A stretch of DNA of 5,322 bases from CAYLNH01 sp964384625 (lineage in GTDB: Bacteria > Verrucomicrobiota > Lentisphaeria > JABSQK01). The stretch's first letter is position 1. Every line of letters starts with the position of its first letter. Location of the stretch: positions 1 to 5,322 of the forward strand of contig CAYLNH010000382.1 of NCBI GenBank assembly GCA_964384625.1, written 5' to 3'. A program made the translations under genes and the position numbers. This document shows positions 1 through 5,322 of the stretch, piece after piece. The notes below the pieces were generated by a model. The model saw only the letters and a program-made list of their open reading frames with translations. It did no database searches and had not been told where the DNA came from.

Positions 1-231
1 GCAGATTATTCCAGCTTGGACAGCCTCAGCTTGAGGCGCGGTAAACAGGTACTCAAGGTGTGCCGATTTTCGGGTTCAAGTCCACCTGCGTCCGCAGCCG
101 CATATCACTGACAGCATTACCGTTCTGTTTTCCTTACATCTCGTCCCGACGCTCAAGAAGTCCGGATTCTGTGGCGCCTGCGGACCGGCCACCTGCCGAC
201 GACGATTCACAACCGGATCAACAAACAGCCC
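1..231. other. upstream region without a supported gene
   Basis: I see no convincing gene here. A + strand frame is open from base 1 to a TGA at 109-111 (it reads ADYSSLDSLSLRRGKQV, then a low-complexity Ser/Pro/Ala tail) and could be the 3' end of an upstream gene. A second frame ends at TAA 42-44. Neither matches a family I know. Small inverted repeats are present: GCCTC/GAGGC (23-27 and 33-37), CCGA/TCGG (63-66 and 70-73) and CTGC/GCAG (86-89 and 94-97). None is followed by a T-tract, so none is called a terminator. The region is best read as a gene tail or spacer leading into the promoter of the operon. Confidence 0.4.
170..198. repeat. GTGGC...GCCAC hairpin, copy 1 (upstream of operon)
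   Basis: GTGGC at 171-175 can pair with GCCAC at 188-192 across a 12-base interior. The outer sequence TGTGGC (170-175) and GCCACCTGCCG (188-198) recurs beyond the 3' end of the operon at 5248-5253 and 5257-5267, where only 3 bases separate the two arms. In total 17 bases match, with a loop-length difference. This looks like a dispersed intergenic palindrome rather than a gene-specific signal, but two copies in one window are limited evidence. Confidence 0.4.
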
Positions 232-260
232 TTGACACGTATCTGCCGGATATCTAGGTT
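232..260 (+). promoter_or_regulatory. candidate sigma-70-type promoter for the operon
   Basis: An exact TTGACA -35 hexamer lies at 232-237. At a 17-base spacing there is TAGGTT (255-260), which matches TATAAT at only three of six positions. The better-looking TATCTA at 251-256 is only 13 bases away, too close for a standard promoter. Transcription would begin near 267, giving a leader of about 30 bases before the start codon at 300. The exact -35 box and its location fit, but the -10 box is weak and planctomycete promoters are poorly characterised. Confidence 0.35.
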
Positions 261-287
261 GCGTCATTCCGCAAACGGGATATGAAT

Positions 288-293
288 GAGGTG
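288..293 (+). promoter_or_regulatory. ribosome binding site of gene 1, decides the start
   Basis: GAGGTG (288-293) matches the core complementary to the 16S rRNA 3' end and lies 6 bases before the ATG at 300. The in-frame ATG at 282 has no such motif at a workable distance, because its nearest purine run (GGGA) ends about one base before it. The start at 300 is therefore preferred. Confidence 0.6.
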
Positions 294-299
294 GTACTG

Positions 300-3263
300 A
301 TGAGTGGAGTACGAGCTGAATCGAAACGGCGCCGGGGCATTCTGATCGGGCTGGCGGTGGTAATCGTGGCGGCGGTGATCGCGTTTATCCTGCTGCGCGA
401 CTGCAAGGCGCCGCCGCCAACGGCGAACTTGCCGTTTGACTATTTCCGTGCGAAAGCGGCGGAACTCGGGAACGAACCGTCCAAGGTCCTGGCATTTGTC
501 CGCGACGACATCGGGACCCTGAGCTACCGCGGCAACGCGAAAGGCGCGCTCGGTACGCTCTGGCACGGCGCCGGCTCTCCCGAGGAAAAGCTGGCCCTGG
601 CCCGGGCGCTGCTCGAACATTGCCCCGACGCGGCGGCCGCCGGCCTGGACGACGTCGCGCCGTCGCGCGACAAGAACGCCGACAGCAAAACACCGCCGCT
701 GACCATGAAGATCCTCCTGCGCCTGACGCGGGACGGCAAGCCGGCGGACGAAACGCTGTTCGAGGGTGCAATCGGCGATCTGATCGGTGACGTCCAGACG
801 CTCGCCATGGGGAAAGACGGGAAGGCTGTGCTGACAATCCGCGGCCCGGCCGCAACGACAAGGTCCGTGGCAACCGGTGGTGCAGCCGCCGGTGATCTGG
901 TCTTTGTGATCCAGCGACCGGAAACGGAAAAGCCCTGCACAATCATCCGCGAGCTGTGGCACAAGGATAATCGCGTTGGTCCCCGGGGACCGCTGCCCGA
1001 TGACCGCCACGACTTTGTCGTCTGGCCCTGTCGCATTACGCCGTATGTTCGCGAAAAAGAAGAACTGCGGCTGGTCGAAGCCGATCGCATCCCGAAAAAC
1101 CCCAAAGGTATGCCGTCGCCGACGAAGGCCGCCGATGAGCTGCCGGCCGACGCGAAAGCGTACCTGGCACTGCTTGATTACGCTGTTGCGGCTGATGATC
1201 TGCTGGCCGGCCTGGAGCAGGACAGGCAGGTCACGGCGCAATTCGATCTGCCGCGGATCCTGATCCTGTCGCACTTCAATGTGCCGGACTCCGTCAGCGT
1301 CGGCGGGATGTACGCATTCGATCTGCGGTTGAACCGGCCGGGGTTTGCCGGTGCCGACCCGGCCAGCGCTTACAGTGCCACCGAAGTGCGCTCCTTCATT
1401 GAGTCGGGCCTCGAGCAGCACTACCTGGCGGCGTGGACCGGGATGCCGGCGACCTCGGCGTACGATGTGATCAACCGGATGCGTGAGGGCTGTCCGAACA
1501 GCTGCGACCGCCGGGCCGGCGTCATCCACGCGGCGTTGTCGGCACTGCAGCAGTACGGCGCGGCCGACGCGAGGGTGGTCTTTGCCGCCCGTGACGCATC
1601 GGGGGAGGCGACCACGGGGGCCCGGGTCACGGTCTCGCGCCCGGGCTCCGGCTTTCACCTGCGCAGCAGCGCGCTCCGTCCGGCATTCGTCACCGACTGG
1701 CAGTCGCGCGAAAAGGACCTGGCCTTTACCGACGGCAAGCTGGACTGTGAGATCGCCGATCTGATCGCCGCCGGAACGGCGGTTGAGACCTGCCTGATGG
1801 CAGCAGCCGTCAGACCGGAAACCCCACCGGGCTTCGTTCTCGATACGGATATCCAACTCGGAGCCGAGCCGCTGGTGGTCCGGAACGCGAGCTTCTCATT
1901 CCGCTGGGGAACCGGCGAGAGGCGCACCGAACAGGACATTCTGATCCGGTCGACGCGGAGAAGACTCTCCTATGACTGGCGGGTGCAGACCGGCATCCGG
2001 CCGGTGGCCGGCACCCGAACCCTGGAGCGCGCCGAACTGGAATCGGCCACAGTGCACAATCCCTGGTACCGCCAGGGCAAACCGGAAGTCGATAAGGCGT
2101 CATCGTTCGTCGTCTCGCGCGAGGTCTACCGGCAGTTGAAGGCCGGTCGGAAGGTCCGGATGAAGTTTCTCGGCAGGTACGGCCTGAAGGATGATGAAGA
2201 TGGCCCGCGCCCGGTGGCCTGGGACGGGGACGTGACACCAACCGGGACGGGGACACATCGAGTCGAGATCAATGGCAAGATGGAGACCATCCCGCTGCTG
2301 AAATGCCGGATCGGCAAAGACGAAGTGGCGATTCTGGACGACCCCACGTTCCCGATCGGCATGGCCGACAAACTGGTGAAGATTACGACCGCCTACCGCC
2401 TGCGGGTCGTTGACGAGACCGGCATGGGCATTGCATCTGCCCGCGTTTCGTTGAAGCAGCATTCCGGTTCGCACCAGGCCGGTCTTGACGGCCGGCTGCG
2501 ACTGCTGCCGGACGCAACGAGACCCTACGGCAAGGAGGTCCTGGAAGTCGAGCTGGACGACGAGAAACTCGGCGAACAGACGGTGGATTTCACGACGTTG
2601 GGCCGCACGGAAGTGGAGATCAAAGTGAAGCGGCCGGTCCAGGAGCTCGTCTGGATCAGCAAGTCGAACCAGCGAGAGCTCAACCGGCTCAAGGTTTCGG
2701 ATCAGGTCAAACGGCACGTCACACGGACCATCGCCGCAGGCCGCATGGCACTGATCCCGCGGCGAATGGTCAAGACCGGATTTGGTGAAACCATCGGCTA
2801 CTACGCCTTCGATCAGCAGACCGGCTATATCGTGGGCGTCACCGAGACCGGACTGAACGGTTCCGGCAACATGGCGCAGGCCTGGGGCGGCGCCTTGGGA
2901 TCATTGGCGGGCGACCTGAACGATTCAAAGGGCGACATGGGCGGCATGGGCCCGATCCACATGTACCGCGGCGCGCTCACCGCGTGGTGGACCTACTGCC
3001 GCTACCGCATGCAGGGCCTGAATAACGAAGAAACCATCATCCGGCTGCTCACCGAGATGGACGCCTGGGAGGCCTACACCAACATGCTCACCGGCGTCAA
3101 GGACTGGGGCGGAGAGAAGCTTCACGGCAAGATGCAGGAACTGATGAACTCCGGGGCGGCCAACACCGACGGCGCCGGCGCCAAGGCGGCGTTCAAGGTC
3201 GGCTATATGCAGTCGACGGCGTTTTTAGGCATGTACATGGCAGGGAAGGACGGTGCCCAATGA
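300..3263 (+). CDS. membrane-anchored exported protein with degenerate transglutaminase-like N-terminal region
   Basis: This is a 987-residue protein of unknown function. A basic stretch (SKRRR, about residues 8-12) precedes one hydrophobic helix (about 13-32), which predicts an N-in anchor with the rest outside the cytoplasmic membrane. Residues about 45-108 resemble the start of bacterial transglutaminase-like domains (FVRDDIG, YRGNAKGALGTLW, then GAGSPEEKLALARALLEHC). Where active members have a catalytic Cys, this protein seems to have GSP (about 92-94), so it is probably not an active transglutaminase. Residues about 362-427 (LEQHYLAAWTGMPATSAYDV and following) have the look of later parts of such proteins and carry a CPNSC pair (398, 402). 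Residues about 697-777 (LRVVDETGMGIASARVSLKQ, GLDGRLRLLPD) look like an Ig-like or carboxypeptidase-regulatory-like beta domain. Near the C-terminus come YYAFDQQTGYIVGVTETG, a Gly/Met-rich linker (about 847-886) and a helical tail. An alternative ATG at 282 would add 6 residues. The family assignment is by eye; the anchor and the reading frame are secure. Confidence 0.88.
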   Translation: MSGVRAESKRRRGILIGLAVVIVAAVIAFILLRDCKAPPPTANLPFDYFRAKAAELGNEPSKVLAFVRDDIGTLSYRGNAKGALGTLWHGAGSPEEKLALARALLEHCPDAAAAGLDDVAPSRDKNADSKTPPLTMKILLRLTRDGKPADETLFEGAIGDLIGDVQTLAMGKDGKAVLTIRGPAATTRSVATGGAAAGDLVFVIQRPETEKPCTIIRELWHKDNRVGPRGPLPDDRHDFVVWPCRITPYVREKEELRLVEADRIPKNPKGMPSPTKAADELPADAKAYLALLDYAVAADDLLAGLEQDRQVTAQFDLPRILILSHFNVPDSVSVGGMYAFDLRLNRPGFAGADPASAYSATEVRSFIESGLEQHYLAAWTGMPATSAYDVINRMREGCPNSCDRRAGVIHAALSALQQYGAADARVVFAARDASGEATTGARVTVSRPGSGFHLRSSALRPAFVTDWQSREKDLAFTDGKLDCEIADLIAAGTAVETCLMAAAVRPETPPGFVLDTDIQLGAEPLVVRNASFSFRWGTGERRTEQDILIRSTRRRLSYDWRVQTGIRPVAGTRTLERAELESATVHNPWYRQGKPEVDKASSFVVSREVYRQLKAGRKVRMKFLGRYGLKDDEDGPRPVAWDGDVTPTGTGTHRVEINGKMETIPLLKCRIGKDEVAILDDPTFPIGMADKLVKITTAYRLRVVDETGMGIASARVSLKQHSGSHQAGLDGRLRLLPDATRPYGKEVLEVELDDEKLGEQTVDFTTLGRTEVEIKVKRPVQELVWISKSNQRELNRLKVSDQVKRHVTRTIAAGRMALIPRRMVKTGFGETIGYYAFDQQTGYIVGVTETGLNGSGNMAQAWGGALGSLAGDLNDSKGDMGGMGPIHMYRGALTAWWTYCRYRMQGLNNEETIIRLLTEMDAWEAYTNMLTGVKDWGGEKLHGKMQELMNSGAANTDGAGAKAAFKVGYMQSTAFLGMYMAGKDGAQ
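3243..3250 (+). promoter_or_regulatory. ribosome binding site of gene 2 inside the end of gene 1
   Basis: GGGAAGGA lies within the last codons of gene 1, 9 bases before the ATG at 3260. Together with the ATGA overlap it indicates translation of gene 2 from 3260, coupled to termination of gene 1. It argues against initiation at the internal ATG at 3419, which has only a GGATGG placed too close (3 bases). Confidence 0.6.
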
Positions 3264-5221
3264 GTACGCAGTCTTCAGTCTTGATGTTCCCGACAGAAGT
3301 CGGGGATGCGCGGTCGAGACGACCGCGGCCACGCTCGGAAGCAGACTGTCTGAGACGGTCCGCAGGACTTCTATCGGGTGCATCAGTCCTCAGTTTTCAG
3401 TCTTCCGTTGGATGGCTGATGGGATTGTTCGTGCTGGCGGTCGTGGCGTCGGCGCAGGAGCCGCCGGTGGTGCAGGAGCAGGAACCGAACGGCTGGAAAC
3501 AGAAGGAGAAGGACCTGCAGGTCATCAAGGCCGGCACCACGTGGGCCGGCGCCCTCGACGGTCGAAAAGACGTCGACCGTGTCGTGGTCGAGTGCGACGC
3601 CGAAACATTGTACAGTTTCGTTATCCACCTGCCGGACGACCCCAAAGTCCAGTTGCGGTTCATGGTCGACAAACGGATGTACGAACACATTACCGTTCGC
3701 GGCGGCGGTCGCCGCCCGCTGATCGACGCGTTGCGTCTGCCCCGGGGCCGGAGCATCATCTTCCTGTCCAACAACCGCGACCGCAAGACCCCGTATCGGC
3801 TTGAGATGGTGCTTGAGAAAGAACTCGGGAACCGCGACGCCGAGTCCAACAGCAAGCGCGAATGGGCCACCTCCGTGGAACCCGGAGAAACGGTCCGCGG
3901 CGTCTGTTCGAGGCCGCGTTCGGACAATGACTACTTCCTGCTGGACCTCGCCAAGGCAGGCCCGTACGAACTGCTTGTCACCAAGAAACCGATCGCCGCA
4001 GATCCCGCCGAGCACCCCCGCATCAGCATCAACCTGCGAACTCCCGCAGGCGGCCGCCTGTACAGCTACAAGGTTGTGCGCGACAGGCTGGGCCAGCGAT
4101 TCTTCCCCGTATTGCCCGAAGGCAAGGTGTTCGTCCGCATCATTCAACTCGGCCAATACGGCGACGCCTATCGGTGGACGCTGGCGCGTCATCAACCCAA
4201 GCTCGCCGAGGAGGAAATCGCCGCGGCACGAACGGCCATTGCGGCCGGCATCAGCTATTTGAAGCAGCAGAAACCGGCGGACGCCAAACGCGAATCGTCC
4301 TACCACATCGCGATCGAGTCATTGGCCATGATGGCGCTGTGCGAAGGTAAAGACCACAAACAACGGGCGCAACTCGTCGATGAATGCTATGTCCAATGGT
4401 TGGCAAAGCGTTTTCAGGCGGACGAAACAGCCACCTGGAACGGCAAACCGGTGCGCACGCCGCAGCCGAAAATCTACCAGCACGCGATTGCCACTCTCGC
4501 TCTCGCTGAAGCCGCCGGCGCCGGCAACGCCAGCGCCCGCAAGCTCTGTGAAGAAGGCGTCAAGTACCTGCTCGCCGCACAGCAGACGTCGAAGAAATGC
4601 AAAGCCTGGAACGGGCCCGTCCAGCGAACGAACACAAACTACGGCGGCTGGCGCTACGAGGGCAAAGCAACCGATGCCGATCTCTCGGTAACCGGCTGGT
4701 GTATGATTGCTCTGCTTGCCGCCGACGCCGCGGAAGTGCGGCTTCCCGGCATGCGGAACGCGGTGAAGCTTGGCCTTGACTACGTCAAAGCCTGCGCCGT
4801 GAACCAGGGCTTCTGCTACCAACGCGGCAAAGGCGGCGGCAATAACATCCGCAACAGCATTGCCGGTCTGTTGCTGAAGCTTTGTGGTGCACGCTGCGTC
4901 GGCTATGAGTATGCCCGGCACGACGTGGATCAGCATCTGCCGGCCTACAGCCAGGTGGACGACGGCGAGGATTATGCCTGGTACTATGCTTACTATGCCA
5001 CCCGGCTGAACTACCTCCGCGGCGGGAAAGCCTGGGAGACCTGGCGGACAGCGATGCTTAAACAGCTTGCCGACCACCGGAAACCCGACGGTTCCTGGCC
5101 CTGTTATGAGGACGAAGGCCGGTTGGGCGACCGCTTCGGCACGGCAATGGGCGTGATGATCGCCCGCATGTGTCTGAACGACGTGCCCAAGTACCTCCGT
5201 GCCGAGGCCAAAGGATTCTGA
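3260..5221 (+). CDS. secreted PPC-domain and prenyltransferase/squalene-cyclase-like toroid protein
   Basis: This 653-residue exported protein has no assigned reaction. Its hydrophobic core (VGWLMGLFVLAVVASA, 50-65) ends in an ASA|Q cleavage site, after an unusually long, Arg-rich leader of about 49 residues. Two PPC-like beta-sandwich domains follow. The first covers about 73-185 (EQEPNG, GALDGRKDVDRVVVE). The second covers about 193-310 (PGETVRGV, DNDYFLLDL, LPEGKVFVRI). From about 315 to 650 there is an alpha/alpha toroid of the prenyltransferase/squalene-oxidase repeat type: YLKQQ, YHIAIESLAMMAL, YGGWRYEG, DADLSVTGW, QGFCYQRG, DYAWYYAYYATRLNYLRGGK, WETW and DGSWPCYEDEGR. I know this pattern from many planctomycete proteins of unknown function. 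The DXDD acid motif of squalene-hopene cyclases is absent, so cyclase activity is unlikely. The toroid contains 11 cysteines, which could form disulfides after export. The start at 3260 overlaps the gene 1 stop as ATGA and has a good ribosome binding site, so the two genes form one coupled operon. Confidence 0.9.
   Translation: MSTQSSVLMFPTEVGDARSRRPRPRSEADCLRRSAGLLSGASVLSFQSSVGWLMGLFVLAVVASAQEPPVVQEQEPNGWKQKEKDLQVIKAGTTWAGALDGRKDVDRVVVECDAETLYSFVIHLPDDPKVQLRFMVDKRMYEHITVRGGGRRPLIDALRLPRGRSIIFLSNNRDRKTPYRLEMVLEKELGNRDAESNSKREWATSVEPGETVRGVCSRPRSDNDYFLLDLAKAGPYELLVTKKPIAADPAEHPRISINLRTPAGGRLYSYKVVRDRLGQRFFPVLPEGKVFVRIIQLGQYGDAYRWTLARHQPKLAEEEIAAARTAIAAGISYLKQQKPADAKRESSYHIAIESLAMMALCEGKDHKQRAQLVDECYVQWLAKRFQADETATWNGKPVRTPQPKIYQHAIATLALAEAAGAGNASARKLCEEGVKYLLAAQQTSKKCKAWNGPVQRTNTNYGGWRYEGKATDADLSVTGWCMIALLAADAAEVRLPGMRNAVKLGLDYVKACAVNQGFCYQRGKGGGNNIRNSIAGLLLKLCGARCVGYEYARHDVDQHLPAYSQVDDGEDYAWYYAYYATRLNYLRGGKAWETWRTAMLKQLADHRKPDGSWPCYEDEGRLGDRFGTAMGVMIARMCLNDVPKYLRAEAKGF
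3289..3304. repeat. stem-loop 1 of the inserted element
   Basis: CCCGAC (3289-3294) pairs perfectly with GTCGGG (3299-3304) around an AGAA tetraloop. The pairs T3288-G3305 and T3287-A3306 can extend the stem. It begins about 27 bases after the gene 2 start codon, where mRNA structure could affect early elongation. There is no T-tract after it, so it is not a terminator. Confidence 0.5.
3309..3327. repeat. stem-loop 2 of the inserted element
   Basis: CGCGGTCG (3309-3316) and CGACCGCG (3320-3327) form a perfect 8-bp GC-rich stem with an AGA loop. It starts two bases after the extended stem of loop 1 and is the strongest hairpin in the window by length and GC content. It is fully inside the translated leader of gene 2. 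Confidence 0.55.
3341..3363. repeat. stem-loop 3 of the inserted element (imperfect)
   Basis: GCAGACTGTC (3341-3350) pairs with GACGGTCCGC (3354-3363) around a TGA loop. There is one A-C mismatch and one T-G pair. The 11-base palindrome CAGACTGTCTG (3342-3352) lies inside it. The imperfect pairing suggests a somewhat decayed copy, or a more weakly constrained arm of the element. Confidence 0.4.
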
Positions 5222-5230
5222 CCGCGGTCA
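5219..5230. repeat. perfect 12-bp palindrome containing the gene 2 stop codon
   Basis: TGACCGCGGTCA is identical on both strands, and its first three bases are the TGA of gene 2. A reverse-strand TGA is therefore also present at 5230-5228. With no spacer it would make a poor hairpin, so a protein-binding site or coincidence is more likely than a terminator. Confidence 0.35.
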
Positions 5231-5240
5231 CCCGCCCGTC

Positions 5241-5267
5241 GGTGGTTTGTGGCCCAGCCACCTGCCG
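5241..5267. repeat. GTGGC...GCCAC hairpin, copy 2 (downstream of operon)
   Basis: GTGGC (5249-5253) pairs with GCCAC (5257-5261) across a CCA loop. Alternatively GGTGGT (5241-5246) pairs with GCCACC (5257-5262). The sequence GCCACCTGCCG (5257-5267) and the preceding TGTGGC repeat those found upstream of the operon at 170-198. No run of T follows, so if it contributes to transcript ending it would be through mRNA end protection or a Rho-dependent route. That is inference. Confidence 0.4.
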
Positions 5268-5302
5268 GGGCGCATGTCAGTTCTGTAGGTCATCCCTTCG
5301 TG

Positions 5303-5321
5303 TTGTGGCAAGAGCCGCACC
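5303..5321. repeat. GTGGC...GCC-AC hairpin, copy 3 (window end)
   Basis: TGTGGC (5304-5309) pairs with GCCGCA (5314-5319) around an AAGA loop, with one T-G pair. The arms TTGTGGC and GCC(G)CACC resemble copy 2 about 55 bases earlier, with one extra G. The window ends at 5322, so the full extent is unknown. Confidence 0.3.
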
Positions 5322-5322
5322 A

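Larger units (their letters stand above)
3269..3405. repeat. palindromic repeat element inserted in frame in the gene 2 signal-peptide region
   Basis: An 8-bp direct repeat CAGTCTTC begins at 3269 and again at 3398, 129 bp apart (43 codons), so QSSV appears twice in the protein (residues 4-7 and 47-50). Heptamers CAGTYYT flank the interior, two at 3269-3282 and three at 3384-3404. The interior has three stem-loops in a row: CCCGAC/GTCGGG with an AGAA loop (3289-3304), CGCGGTCG/CGACCGCG with an AGA loop (3309-3327), and GCAGACTGTC/GACGGTCCGC with a TGA loop (3341-3363; one mismatch and one G-T pair). It is translated as an Arg-rich stretch unlike a normal signal-peptide n-region. The repeats and stems are seen directly; the insertion event is inferred. 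It could instead be a translational control structure native to this gene. Confidence 0.55.

Noticed and set aside
70..86. GGTTCAAGTCC resembles the T-arm of a tRNA.
   Set aside because: The bases on both sides (TCGGG and CCACC) do not form the required 5-bp stem. I cannot build a matching acceptor stem, D-arm or anticodon arm upstream of it.
60..257. A 65-codon + strand frame with a GTG start, upstream of gene 1.
   Set aside because: It has no convincing ribosome binding site, its composition has no protein-family look, and it runs through the upstream hairpin and the promoter. A chance open frame is more likely.
264..1856. A long antisense open frame (530 codons) opposite the first half of gene 1.
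   Set aside because: Its protein is Arg/Gln/Val-rich without recognisable motifs, as expected from the complement of a GC-rich gene. The + strand product has a membrane anchor and domain-like patterns.
3269..3404. CRISPR-like array, because of the repeated CAGTYYT units.
   Set aside because: The units are 7 bp, in two small clusters, with no regular spacers and no cas genes in the window.
3419..3421. Internal ATG of gene 2 as the real start, which would leave the hairpin element untranslated.
   Set aside because: It would give only 12 residues before the cleavage site, too short and uncharged for a signal peptide. It also lacks a properly spaced ribosome binding site, whereas 3260 has one.
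5241..5262. Intrinsic terminator of the operon.
   Set aside because: Hairpins are present but no T-tract follows any of them.
5228..5320. A reverse-strand frame open to the window edge (ending MTYRTDMRPGRWLGHKPPTGG) could be the tail of a convergent gene stopping within the palindrome.
   Set aside because: It is only about 30 codons, it crosses both downstream hairpins, and it has no recognisable homology. Sequence beyond 5322 would be needed to support it.

Overview
The window is GC-rich (roughly 60% or more by eye). It holds one two-gene operon on the + strand with about 0.3 kb of upstream sequence and 0.1 kb of downstream sequence. Three things suggest a planctomycete or a close relative, probably from an environmental genome: an exported prenyltransferase/squalene-oxidase-type toroid protein of the kind expanded in Planctomycetota, PPC-like beta domains on the same chain, and hairpin and heptamer repeats in and around the genes. 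No taxonomic marker gene is present, so this placement is inference.

Layout. Bases 1-281 contain no gene I can support. They hold a hairpin of the form GTGGC...GCCAC (170-198) and a candidate sigma-70-type promoter with an exact TTGACA (232-260). Gene 1 (300-3263) encodes a 987-residue protein with one N-terminal membrane anchor. Its large exported part begins with a region resembling the N-terminal part of bacterial transglutaminase-like proteins, but with no evident catalytic cysteine, and it carries a later Ig-like or regulatory-like beta domain. Gene 2 (3260-5221) overlaps gene 1 by an ATGA and encodes a secreted protein: signal peptide, two PPC-like beta-sandwich domains, then a prenyltransferase/squalene-cyclase-like alpha/alpha toroid. 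After gene 2 comes a perfect 12-bp palindrome that contains the stop codon, followed by two further GTGGC...GCC-AC hairpins. No T-tract terminator is visible.

The two products are very probably made together, because the overlap implies translational coupling. Both should act outside the cytoplasmic membrane, one anchored and one secreted or periplasmic, perhaps as a pair. No enzymatic activity can be assigned to either one.

The most unusual observation is inside the signal-peptide region of gene 2. About 129 bp (3269-3397), exactly 43 codons, look like an in-frame insertion of a palindromic repeat element. It is bounded by an 8-bp direct repeat (CAGTCTTC at 3269 and 3398), carries heptamer repeats at both ends, and has three consecutive stem-loops inside. 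Removing it in silico leaves a compact, ordinary signal peptide that starts at the same ATG and ends in the same ASA cleavage site. This resembles the in-frame palindromic elements described in Rickettsia genes, here sitting between the start codon and the hydrophobic core of an export signal.
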